Shown here: positions 10,618-20,932 of the stretch, piece by piece
Layout: every line of letters starts with the position of its first letter
How positions within the stretch are numbered: position 1 is the first letter of the stretch
From: Cantharellus purpuraceus
Taxonomy: Eukaryota; Basidiomycota; Agaricomycetes; Cantharellales; Hydnaceae
NCBI GenBank assembly: GCA_025174535.1
Contig: JALBUN010000004.1
Span: 186,001-250,000 of the forward strand
DNA length: 64,000 bases
Direction: 5' to 3'
Made by a program: the position numbers and the translations under genes
The notes under the pieces: generated by a model
The model's input: the letters and a program-made list of their open reading frames with translations, nothing else
What the model was told of the DNA's origin: nothing
Databases searched by the model: none

Positions 10618-10979
10618 TGTCAGGGTTCAAATAAGTCATATTCTATTTTTAGTATTTTCTCTTGACACCCCTATCAGCGCAGCCTGTCAGGGTGCGTCTC
10701 CCCTATTTCATTGCCCCTATCACTTCCCCTATCTTTCCTCCCCTATCTTGGTTCTCCTATCCGTCTCCATCATTTAGTATAAAGACTCGCCTTGGTGCAG
10801 TGTGATCCCCTCAGCTTGATCTCTGAGGATATCCGCTGTACCAGGTAAGTCCCATGTATTTATCAGAAACAGCTGTATAGACTGAGGATATCCGCTGTAC
10901 CAGCTGGCATTATTTCTTATCGGCTCTCACTTATTGAGTATCTTGTTGTTGTGGCCTCGTCATCAGCGTCGCCCTCACA
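10618..10979 (+). repeat. 5' LTR of element E
   Basis: This 362-bp LTR runs TGTCAGGG...CCCTCACA. It contains a TATA box (TATAAAG, 10,788-10,794). Downstream of it, a 22-bp sequence occurs twice about 60 bp apart, each copy ending in GCTGTACCAG; the first copy is followed by GTAAGT, a perfect 5' splice-donor consensus (about 10,844-10,849). C/T-rich CCCCTAT repeats lie upstream of the TATA box. Confidence 0.95.
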
Positions 10980-11047
10980 GAAGATCAAGCTCATAAGACG
11001 ACCCCACACCTCATAACACTTTCCCTATTAACTACTTCACCGATACC

Positions 11048-12190
11048 ATGACCGATCAGCTCCCTGAAGCCTATTGGGACACTCTAGGTGAAAGTGGTGG
11101 CTTTCTGCGAGCGTTGTTCAACACCCAGGCGCAGCAGCTCCAGCAGCTGCAACTCCAGAACCAGCACCTCCAAAGCCAGTTCGCCAATGTCCAGAACAAC
11201 CTAGCAGATGCTGCCACTGCTGCTGCCATCGCTGCAGCACAGACCATCTCTCAGACCACCTCATTTCCCACACCTTCTCCTACATCGTCATCCGTTCGCC
11301 CAATAAGGGCAGCTGAACCAGCCAAATTCAATGGAGATCGTGCAGAGACGGAAGGTTTCATTCGCTCTATCAGGCTTGCCATTGCAGTCCAGCCTACATC
11401 TTTCCCAGATGAGCGGACCAAGATCCTCTATGCCCTCTCTTTTATGACAGGAGGTTCTGCTGAAGTATGGGCGCACAATGAGACACAGGCAGTCATTGAC
11501 AGGACCTCACCGCTCTCCACCTTGGAGGAATTCATTAAGCAAGTGGAGAACGCTTTTGGGGACCCTGACTGCTCTCGAACAGCACGAACAAAGCTACACG
11601 ATCTTAGGATGACACCTGGCATGTCAGCGGATGAATACACGGCACAGTTTGAGATACTAGCAGGAAGGACTGGGTTTAATGATGCAGCACTGGAAGATGC
11701 CTATGCCCGAGGGCTCCCTGCAATGATTCTTGACAAGATCCATGCACAGCCATCCCTCCCATCCGATCTCAAGGCATGGAAGGAAGCGGCCTGTCAAATT
11801 GACCGCAACCACCGTCGTCTTCTAGAAGTGAGACGTGCTCAGACTTCCCTCACTCCTGCCCGCTCTACCCCATCCCGCCCTCACAGCACTCCAGTCATCT
11901 CTGTACCAACTACCTTGGCAACCTCTAATGGTGCTGCACCTATGGATATTGACTCCAACCGCCATCGCATTGAGACTCGGACGTGCTATAACTGTGGAAA
12001 GCGTGGCCATATATCCCCAGCATGCCCTGAACCACGCAAGGAACGTATCCGAGCTGATCTCACACAAACAGCAATTGCAGGCATGATATCAGAGTCAGTA
12101 GCAGCTGCACTGAAGGCCAAGGAAGAAGCGCAGAAGGCAGTAATTCCAAAGCAAGAGGAGAAGCAGGATTTTCAGGCCAGTCAGCAGTGA
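11048..12190 (+). CDS. gag: gag of element E
   Basis: An intact 380-residue capsid/nucleocapsid protein. Residues about 20-60 are Gln/Leu-rich and probably coiled. The central part is the retrotransposon capsid domain (FNGDRAETEGFIRSI through about residue 270). The C-terminal zinc knuckle is CYNCGKRGHISPAC (CX2CX4HX4C), followed by a charged Ala/Lys/Glu tail. It assembles the virus-like particle and packages element RNA. The stop TGA at 12,188-12,190 overlaps the start of the pol frame, which lies at -1; unlike A, no obvious slippery heptamer is seen at the overlap. Confidence 0.92.
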   Translation: MTDQLPEAYWDTLGESGGFLRALFNTQAQQLQQLQLQNQHLQSQFANVQNNLADAATAAAIAAAQTISQTTSFPTPSPTSSSVRPIRAAEPAKFNGDRAETEGFIRSIRLAIAVQPTSFPDERTKILYALSFMTGGSAEVWAHNETQAVIDRTSPLSTLEEFIKQVENAFGDPDCSRTARTKLHDLRMTPGMSADEYTAQFEILAGRTGFNDAALEDAYARGLPAMILDKIHAQPSLPSDLKAWKEAACQIDRNHRRLLEVRRAQTSLTPARSTPSRPHSTPVISVPTTLATSNGAAPMDIDSNRHRIETRTCYNCGKRGHISPACPEPRKERIRADLTQTAIAGMISESVAAALKAKEEAQKAVIPKQEEKQDFQASQQ

Positions 12191-15100
12191 AGAGCATGCC
12201 CTGCCTGACAAACCGGTTTTCAGTTCTTGAATCATGTACTGTAGGGCTCACAAGCGATATGTTACACGCACACTCCCTTGTCCATCAGACTGAAACCAAA
12301 ACAGCCATGCCTGAAAACCCTTCTCAACTTTCAGCTAAACATGATGACCCTCCTCGTCTCTACCTTCGATCTGCAGACATCCGTCGATGTACAAGAATTC
12401 CCATGAAAATCCACTCGGTAGACACTGGATACCCTCTAGCTGTGGATGCACTCCTCGATAGTGGTGCTACAGGAATGTTCATTGATGCAGAATATGTCAA
12501 AGCAGAGAAACTTCGAACACGCCCTCTACCACGTGCCATACCTGTTTATAACATTGATGGGACCCCAAATGAAGCAGGTTCAATCAAGGAACAAGTCGAT
12601 CTCATCTGCACATATGGGACCCATACTGAACGTGCCACATTTTCAGTCACAAGCCTGGGAACCTTTGGCATAATTGTTGGGCACACCTGGCTTGTGAAGC
12701 ACAACCCAGAGGTAGACTGGCGTACAGGAAAGGTACAGATGACTCGCTGCCCTGATTCATGTGGAGAAGTACCAGAACACAAAGAGCATTCGCTTGGTAC
12801 AACTCCTTCAAATGGCAAGAACTCACACGGGCAACCCCAATATGAGGGAGACCGAACATTTGTTATCTTTGTAGAAGAAGACTTGGAGAATATCTATGCT
12901 GGTTCAACAGTTTCTCAACAGCTCGCACAGAAGGCTGCAGAATCCACTCCAGTCAAAACCTTTGAGGAGATTGTCCCAAAGGCGTACTGGGGATTTAAGG
13001 ATGTTTTTGCAAAGGAGTCCTTTGACCAACTTCCACCTCGAAAACTGTGGGACCACGCTATTGAACTCACTCCAGGAGCACAACCCTTCAGCACAAAGGT
13101 CTATCCAATGTCCCCAAATGAGCAGAAGGAGTTGGACGCATTCCTTGAGGAGAACCTACGGAATCATCGTATACGTCCTTCCAAGTCACCCATGGCATCC
13201 CCTGTCTTTTTTGTGAAGAAGAAGGATGGTAATCTTCGTTTTGTGCAAGACTACCGCAAGCTGAATGATATCACAATCAAGAACGCCTACCCACTACCCC
13301 TGGTACCAGACATCATGAATAAAATTGCCGCAGCCAATGCCAAGTACTTTACCAAGCTTGACATCCGATGGGGATATAACAATGTGCGTATTAAAGAGGG
13401 CGATGAGTGGAAGGCAGCCTTTCGAACCAATCGTGGTCTATTTGAACCCCTGGTCATGTTCTTTGGTCTCACAAACAGCCCAGCAACCTTTCAGACGATG
13501 ATGAATGGCATTTTCAAGGAGCTCATTGACGATGGCACTATGGTAGTGTTCATGGACGACATCCTCATTTTCACTGAATCCCTAGAACAACACCACACGA
13601 TCGTGCAATCTGTCCTTGAAATTCTTCGGGCCAACCACCTGTACCTCAAACCAGAGAAATGCCTTTTCTCGCAACAGAAGGTAGATTATCTTGGATTGAT
13701 TCTCTCACAGGGACAGGTAGCTATGGACCCAGTTAAGGTGGCTGGAGTCAGGGACTGGCCCACACCGCGCAATGTGACAGAAGTCAAATCCTTCCTGGGT
13801 TTCATCAATTTCTATCGTCGCTTCATTGAGGACTTCTCACATATCGCAAAGCCTCTGAATCGGTTAACAAAGGCAGATACACAGTGGTCTTGGATACCTG
13901 ATGGCCCAGAACAAGAAGCCTTTGATAAACTCAAGCAGCTTGTCACGTCAACTCCAATCCTTGTCCTCCCAGATCAAACCAAGCATTTTCGACTAGAGAC
14001 AGATGCTTCAGCATATGCAACAGGTGCTGTTCTATCTCAACTCTGTGACGATGAGAAATGGAGGCCGGTAGGTTTTGTATCCAAGAGCCTTTCAGATGCA
14101 GAGCGCAACTATGCCATCCATGATAAGGAATTGCTCTCAGTCATCCGTGGACTAGAAGAATGGCGCCACATCTTGGAAGGGACCAAATACAAGATTGAAA
14201 TCCTTAACGACCATCAAAACCTCACATATTTCCGTACAGCTCAAAATCTCAATCGTCGACAAGCTCGCTGGTCACTATACCTTTCTCGTTTTGACTTTGA
14301 ACTGATCCACCGTCCTGGACGACATTCAGCCAAACCTGATGCCCTCTCACGACGTGTAGATCATAAGCGGGGGGAGGAAGATAACCAGAACCAGATTCTT
14401 CTTGGCCCTGAGCTGTTCCACATCGATGCGACATCCACCTATCCAGGGCCAGAAGCTCAAATGATCACAGGAGAAGGAGATATATTCCTGGAACGTGTGC
14501 GGAATTGCACCAACAGAGATGAAAAGGTTGTAAAGGCTCTTAAGGAACTTGGCCCCTCTCGGAATTTATGAGGACAGGAATGGACCGAGGAGAATGGACT
14601 CGTCCTCTATCGTGGCAAGGTATATGTCCCTCTTGACCCAAAATTGCGCCATGACATTGTAAGGGCACACCACGATACTCACATTACAGGTCACCCTGGT
14701 CGCTGGAGAACAACAGAACTTGTATCCCGCAGCTACTGGTGGCCTGGATTTGGACGATACATTGCCAAATACGTCAAGGGATGTGACCTCTGCAATCGGA
14801 CAAAAACTTTCCCTGCTCCTCCTATGGGTAAACTCCTGCCTAATCGTGTCCCAGATCGGAGGTGGCAAGTGATATCTGTTGACCTTATTGTAGAACTACC
14901 CATCAGCCATGGCTATGATGCACTCCTTGTCGTTGTGGACCGTCTTTCCAAACGAGCACATGTTATCCCTACCACCTCTGACATCAACTCCATAGGAGTT
15001 GCACGACTTTTCCGAGACCATGTGTGGAAACACCACGGCCTTCCTGAGGAGATCATCAGTGACCGTGGCACCCAGTTTGTCTCTCAATTTATGTGCGAGC

Positions 15101-16086
15101 TCAATAAGCTTTTGGGGATCAAGGTTGCAGCATCCACAGCATATCATCCACAAACCGATGGTCAGACGGAAAGGGTCAATCAAGAAATTGAACAATACTT
15201 GAGGCTTTTCGTCAATCAGCGCCAGGATGACTGGATTGAGTGGGTTCCTCTTGCCGAATTCACATACAACAACTGCATCCACTCCTCCACGCAATCAACC
15301 CCCTTCATGCTTGATACAGGCCAACACCCAAGGCTTGGGTTAGAGCCAATCCGAGAGACACGACTTGAAGCACTGGAAGAATTCACTGAGCGTATGGAGA
15401 CAGCCACCACTGAGGCTCGCTCCGCCCTGGAAAAGGCAGCAGATGATATGGCACGATTCTATGATGCCCATCGGCAAGCAGCCCCAGTATACAAACTTGG
15501 TGACAAGGTCTGGCTCAATGCACAAAATATCACCACCACCCGTCCAACCAAGAAACTTGATCACAAATGGTTAGGACCGTATGTGATTAATAAAGTGGTC
15601 TCACGAAATGCCTATGGCCTACGACTTCCCCAAATCTTTGGCCGCACTCATCCAGTGTTCTCTGTTGTCTTACTCCGTCCTTATGAAAAGGATCCCATCC
15701 CTGAACGCCAGTCATCTCCTCCACCACCTCCAGTCATTCGAGATGGAGTACAGGAATATGAAGTTGAGAAGATCCTTGACAGCAGAGTTTTCCGAGGAAG
15801 ACTGGAATACCTGGTGCGTTGGAAGGGCTATGGAGCTGCTGACGACCTCTGGATCCCAGCTAAGGATGCCAGTGGGGCTAGAAGGCGCATTGCAGACTTC
15901 CATCAGGAAAATCCTGAAGCCCCAAGGCGTATTTCGGCAGCCACCTATGCGGCTCTTCCCTTCAGACGCTTTGAGAACTTCACAGAACCTCCCAAACAGG
16001 TCCTCTTTGATTGGACAGCTGGCAGGAACCCAACACGTGGTATTGGACACATTTCAGAGCCGCAGAATAGGCACAGTGAAGCTTAG
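12187..16086 (+). CDS. pol: pol of element E, one in-frame TGA
   Basis: The frame is open from before 12,187 (GTG; first ATG 12,196) to 16,086 apart from TGA at 14,569-14,571, between RNase H and integrase. Order: protease (LLDSGATGMF); reverse transcriptase with KLDIRWGY and the catalytic box FMDD in place of the commoner YxDD; RNase H (ETDASAYATG); integrase with an HHCC zinc finger (HITGH...CDLCNRTK), catalytic Asp in SVDLIVE, Asp in SDRGTQF and Glu in QTERVNQ; and a chromodomain (EYEVEKIL...YLVRWKGYG). All catalytic residues are present. The TGA could be a CGA lost by C-to-T change, or read through; the first is more likely given the decay of neighbours. ATG 14,644 downstream need not be a start. 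Confidence 0.92.
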
Positions 16087-16125
16087 CGCTCACCAAATTC
16101 ATCCATGCCGAAATTCCACTAACTG

Positions 16126-16133
16126 TATATAAG
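16126..16133 (+). promoter_or_regulatory. TATA box upstream of the E accessory ORF
   Basis: TATATAAG lies 60 bp before the ATG of the third ORF and 40 bp after the pol stop. The stretch between is C/T-rich with CTACCCAACCC-like sequence before the ATG, typical of a fungal 5' leader. It suggests a separate internal transcript. A start site cannot be seen directly. Confidence 0.5.
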
Positions 16134-16192
16134 CCAGTGAATCCACTTCCCCTTCCTCAGTAAAACCATCATCGTTCACTACCCAACCCACC

Positions 16193-16630
16193 ATGCCTTA
16201 CCAGTCTGAATCCACCCCTCTACGCTCACTCCGTTCCTACCCCTCAATCACTTGGTCAGTTGACTCAAGGGATACTGCACATGCTGTAGAGGATTATAAC
16301 CTCCCATCTCCACCTCCACAAGTTCATTTCCCCTTCTGGCATCATAATCCATCCAGACGCCAGACATACTACATCGGGGACCCTCTATTCATCGGCAACT
16401 ATGACATACCATATGCCTTCCAAGGGCTCGCCGGTAAAGTCACCTATGAGGGAGGGGAGATGATACTTGGGGCAGTTTTCAGCACGAACAATCCCATATC
16501 CCCTGGAGAGTTCACCATCCCACTTTACCCCAAGGCAGAGAAGAGTCACCATCAACACTCGTCATGGGCTCTACTTTGGCAGAGAGTGAGAAGGGACCTT
16601 GCAGAGTGCTTCAGGGTGTGTCTCTCTTGA
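16193..16630 (+). CDS. Accessory ORF of element E
   Basis: A 145-residue ORF between pol and the polypurine tract, sense strand, starting MPYQSESTP. It has no membrane segment or signal peptide, so it is not a typical envelope gene. Motifs in order: TWSVDSRD (about residue 20), SPPPQV, YIGDPLFIG (about residue 61) and IPYAF. The ORFs of G1 and G2 show WSLDTED, PPPRV, YAIGNPIFF and PYTF in the same order. It has its own TATA box. The function is unknown. Intactness in a young element suggests that it is, or recently was, functional. Confidence 0.65.
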   Translation: MPYQSESTPLRSLRSYPSITWSVDSRDTAHAVEDYNLPSPPPQVHFPFWHHNPSRRQTYYIGDPLFIGNYDIPYAFQGLAGKVTYEGGEMILGAVFSTNNPISPGEFTIPLYPKAEKSHHQHSSWALLWQRVRRDLAECFRVCLS

Positions 16631-16670
16631 GATGGATGGGACGATAGTGCATATCGAGACGACATGCATT

Positions 16671-16683
16671 AAGAGGGAGGTGA
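16671..16683 (+). other. Polypurine tract of element E
   Basis: The purine-rich run AAGAGGGAGGTGA sits immediately before the 3' LTR (16,684), where the plus-strand primer is expected. It lies 40 bp after the accessory ORF stop. Confidence 0.65.
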
Positions 16684-17045
16684 TGTCAGGGTTCAAATAA
16701 GTCATATTCTATTTTTAGTATTTTCTCTTGACACCCCTATCAGCGCAGCCTGTCAGGGTGCATCTCCCCTATTTCATTGCCCCTATCACTTCCCCTATCT
16801 TTCCTCCCCTATCTTGGTTCTCCTATCCGTCTCCATCATTTAGTATAAAGACTCGCCTTGGTGCAGTGTGATCCCCTCAGCTTGATCTCTGAGGATATCC
16901 GCTGTACCAGGTAAGTCCCATGTATTTATCAGAAACAGCTGTATAGACTGAGGATATCCGCTGTACCAGCTGGCATTATTTCTTATCGGCTCTCACTTAT
17001 TGAGTATCTTGTTGTTGTGGCCTCGTCATCAGCGTCGCCCTCACA
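16684..17045 (+). repeat. 3' LTR of element E
   Basis: A 362-bp LTR with one difference from the 5' copy (GCATC against GCGTC, a CpG change). It is followed by the target duplication CAGAT (17,046-17,050), after which F1 resumes. Confidence 0.95.
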
Positions 17046-17875
17046 CAGATCCTGTGATTGGCTTGGAATATTCTACCCCTTTCTTCCACCTTCCACAACC
17101 TTCCAGTAGTTTCCATCTATTAATAGGTAGAATATTCCAGAACCATTACTCAGCTCCTGTAAATACAATATATAAGGAGGCCATTCTGCCTCTGAAAGAA
17201 TAACATATCATCATATTCTACCCATCTTCTGCACACCAGTGTGACTAGAGTGACATACAGTGTCATCCTCTATCTCAGTAACTGTTGATTACCAGTTCAA
17301 GGATCTTTTACAGTTGTGTAACTGTACTTGATTGCACTCGAAGTAGTGATATTCCTGCTTTGGGCGTGAGTGTAGTATCTGCCTCACGTGACTATGAATC
17401 TACAGGGTGAGATTGTCTGTCGATAGTCCTGCCATTAGTGCTCTTGTTTAAGTAACTAGTGTGTACTGCCTTTGCAGAGCATTAGAAGCTTGAACTTGTG
17501 TGAAGCAGTTGCTAGACTACTTCACACATTGCTGTTACCCGCTTCTGAGTGCCACTGGTTGGACGGTTGGATTCATCCACCTACTTCCTTTAGCCTCTAA
17601 GTGCATTCCCCTCTTTTTGGAATATCTGGACCCCTAAGCGTCTGTGAACTCTAGACTCTGGAAGTCTTATTCATTTCTTGCTGCTAAGAAACATATTACC
17701 TTTCTGTGTATAGTCTGCATTGACCAATATAAAGGATTGTAACCAAAGTACAAACGTTAAATCGTTTCTGGAGTTGTGCTGCAGCAGGGTTTGATATTCT
17801 TCTCAGCTGTTCATTCACGGAATTGTGGTGATTTAGAGTTTGCCCTAACACCATAATTTTGCGGGTTCCAAAACA

Positions 17876-20800
17876 AAGTTCCTTCTCAGGGTGGACGGAG
17901 ATGTTCAGATGGTAGCCTTTATTAGCAAAGAATGGAGAGACGCCATAGTCGTGTTCAGAGTGTTGTTGTAGGCAAACTCTGCGATTGGAAGTAGATCAGC
18001 CCAGTTGTCCTGTTGATAGTTACAATAGACTTGGAGATATTGTTCCAGGGACTGATTCATTCATTCCATTTGTCCATCTCCTTCAGGATGGTATCCAGAG
18101 GTGAAATGAAGCTTCATGTTGAGAGCCTTTCCTAATGTGTGGAAGAAGGAGGAGATGAACTCCGAGCCCCAATTGGATGTGACAGGCAATGGGACTCCAT
18201 GTTTAGAGGATATGTGGAGAATGAACAACTTAGCTAGTAAGGTGGAGGTGATGGTGTCATGCGTCGAGATGAATAGTGACTGTTTAGTGAACCTGTCAAC
18301 AATCACAAGTATGGTGTCATATCCGAGCGATGGGGGGAGTTTCTCTATGAAATCCATGGAGATGGAGTTCCATGGGTGCTCTGGGACCGGAAGTTGCTTA
18401 AGCATTCTGTAGGGTTTGTGCCTTTGCGATTTTGAGCACATACACATGGTACAAGAGTTACAGTAGTGTTGAATGTATTCTCGCATTTTTGGCCATACAT
18501 AGTCTCGTCAGATTAACCCTTGTGTGTGATTTTGCCCAAAATGGCCAGAGATTGGGTGATCATGGTAATACTGCAAAACTCGGAGTTGGAGTCCATTGAT
18601 GTCAGGGATGTACTGGTCATTGTGTTGGAGGTGTCCTTTGGGGTCAAGTGACCACTTTGGATTGGAAGGGTTGTCCAAGTGTTTAACTGCAACAGGATCA
18701 GATCAGAGAGATGAGTGGATGTCAGAGCGGAGTTGGTCGATATCCATAATGGTGACAGCTCGGAGGGTAGGAGTCATGAGGGTGGATGCCCATAGGGATG
18801 GTGCCAGCTGCTCATTAGTGAACACAGGACGAAAGCTGTGTGGGTTTACAGTGGCATAGTCACTACTCCCCTCTTTAGGGTAGACGTCCCAGTAGTTAAC
18901 ACATTGGGCTTTGCTCTGAGTCGACCAGGACGGAAGCAGATCACAAGGTTGAACTGAGACAGGTATTCAGACCATCAGACTTGTCTCCACGTGAGTTTTG
19001 TTGTGGAGAAGTATTCCAATTTCTTGTCGTCCATTATGATGTCCACCAGATCGGAGGGGCCTTCGAGGTAGTGTCTCCATATCTGGAAGGCTTCATATAT
19101 GGCAAGGAGCTCTTTGTCATGGACATCATAGTTCAGTTTGGGGGGCATAAATGTATGCAAGTGAAAAGCGATTGGGTGGACTTGTCCATCATCCAGAGAG
19201 ATGATGGACAGGATTGCAGCAAGTGCATAGTCAGAGGCATTGGTCTCTAATAGGATAGGAATGTCTGGAACCCAATGAGTCAGTATCGGAGCGGAAGTAA
19301 AGGCCTTCTTCAAGGTCTCAAAGCTCTGTCTACATTCATCAGTGAAATTCCATTGGATACCCTTCCTAGTAAGTCGGGTGAGCGGAACGGTGATATCAGA
19401 GTAGCCGTAAATGAAGCGGTGGTAGAAGTTGGTGAACCCCAGGAAGGACTGTACATCTTTGACTTTCTGCAGTTCTGGCCATTCCTGTATGGCTTTGATT
19501 TTGTCATCAGACATTGTCAGTCCTGCAGGGGAGAGGATATAGCCTAGATACTCGACTGAGTTGGAGTGGAATTTGCATTTGTTGGCATGGGTGAAGAGGC
19601 CATGTTTTCAGAGACGTCAGAGTACCTCTCAGACATGTGTCCAATGCTCTTCTTTGTTATCCAAATATACCAAAATGTCATCTAAGTAGACAAGGATGGT
19701 CACATTGAGGAGGTTGGCGAAGGTATTGTTCATGAACCTCTGGAAGGTGGCCAGAGCATTGGTTAGTCCGAAGGGCATGACACACCATTCAAAAGATCCA
19801 TATCGAGTGTGGAAAGTCATTTTCCACTCATCGCCTTCTTGGATGTGGACTAGATGGTAGGCATGTCGGAGATCTATTTTGGAATAGATCTTAGCCTTTC
19901 GCAGGCTCTCAAGTAGGTCCGTGGTGTGGGGTATTGGGTATCAGTCTTTCTTGGTGATCTTGTTGAGTCCATGGAAGTCGATGCATAGATGGAGTGATTT
20001 GTCCTTTTTACAGACAAATAGGACCGGAGCTCCATGGGGGGATAGGGATGGGCAGATGAAGCCCGTGGCCAAGTTCCTGTCTATGAATGTTCAGAGAGCC
20101 AGTAGCTCTTTTTGGGATAGTGAGTAGATAGGGCCAAGCAGAGGGGTGGAGTTGTCATCCAACTCAATCTTGAGATCATATGGTCAGTGTCCTGCTAGGG
20201 AGTCAGCTTTAGACTTGCTGAACACGTCGGTGAACTCATGATACTCCTTAGGAACCATAGATAGGTCTGGTGGAGTTGATCAGGTGGAATGGACAGCGAG
20301 GAACATTGGATTGGAGAGGTGAATCTGGAATGTGTGAGAGCCATCCAGTTTGCTTAGTCTGGTGAAGACCATAGTGTCCACCATCAATATAGATGGAGGG
20401 ATAGATGGAGTATCTATCAGAGTGGAGTCAGTGGAGGCAGAAGATAATTTTGCACCTAAAGTTGCTGGTGATGTTGGGAATGACACAGCCTGCACTGGGG
20501 AATGGAATGTGATATGGCCCAATGCCCAGTCAATCAATGGATTGTAGCAGGTGAGCCAATTATGTCTGAGAACCACAGAACAGCTGGAATCAAGCAGTAA
20601 GGTTCTGGATTTCTCTGACAGAAAAACAGATAGACAGATCTATAGCTCATGAAATAACAGCATTAGTAGTGCCATCAAATAATTGGAGCGATATCGGATT
20701 ATGGTGTATGTATGGAGTTTATGTAAATTGGAAAAAGAGGAATCAAGGAAACAGTGAGTAGAACTGGAGTCAATTAATGCTTGGATGGCGGTATTGGGAA

Positions 20801-20930
20801 TGGAGTCAGAGTAGATGCGGAGGGTAAGGGAGTCAGAGTGGGAAAGAGTGGATGCATTCAGGTGGACCTCGTTTGTCATATGGGGAGTACCAATGCAGCC
20901 CTCAGCCTGTACGGAGGCTAGAGGACTGCT
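17876..20930 (-). pseudogene. H pol: integrase to protease
   Basis: On the minus strand this reads, from right to left, protease (about 20,700-20,800, catalytic motif DSS), a linker, reverse transcriptase (about 19,600-20,200, YLDD in VYLDDILVY), RNase H (18,980-19,514, ETNASDYA with Asp replaced by Asn) and integrase (17,876-18,486). In the integrase the first Asp is kept (SMDFIEK) and the second is Asn (TSNWGSEF). Several stops interrupt it. The sequence aligns with B and A without large gaps; the MITE of A is absent, which shows the empty target. Confidence 0.85.
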
Positions 20931-20932
20931 TA

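Larger units (their letters stand above)
10618..17045 (+). mobile_element. Element E: young, nearly intact chromovirus
   Basis: This 6,428-bp element has two 362-bp LTRs that I find identical except for one base (G at about 10,695 against A in the 3' copy). It is flanked by CAGAT (10,613-10,617 and 17,046-17,050) and lies inside F1. Gag is open and pol has one in-frame TGA. Protease, reverse transcriptase, RNase H and integrase motifs are intact. A chromodomain and a small third ORF precede the polypurine tract. The family is distinct from A/B/H. A solo LTR of it lies at 38,345-38,706. It is the youngest full-length insertion in the window. Confidence 0.95.
10011..17875 (+). mobile_element. 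F1: long solo LTR containing element E
   Basis: F1 begins TGTATGGGAACC and ends CCAAAACA, flanked by AAGTT (10,006-10,010 and 17,876-17,880). With E removed it is about 1.43 kb, the same size and sequence as F2 (44,958-46,384), so it is a solo LTR with TG...CA ends rather than a full element. A TATA-like AATATATAAGGAGG occurs at about 17,168-17,182. No internal domain of this family is present in the window, and there is no substantial ORF. Confidence 0.85.

Noticed and set aside
12187..12195. Slippery site at the gag/pol overlap of E
   Set aside because: The frame relation is -1, but no heptamer of the X-XXY-YYZ type is seen at the overlap; reinitiation at ATG 12,196 is equally possible.
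16193..16630. Accessory ORF as an envelope gene
   Set aside because: No signal peptide, no membrane helix and no furin-like site are visible.
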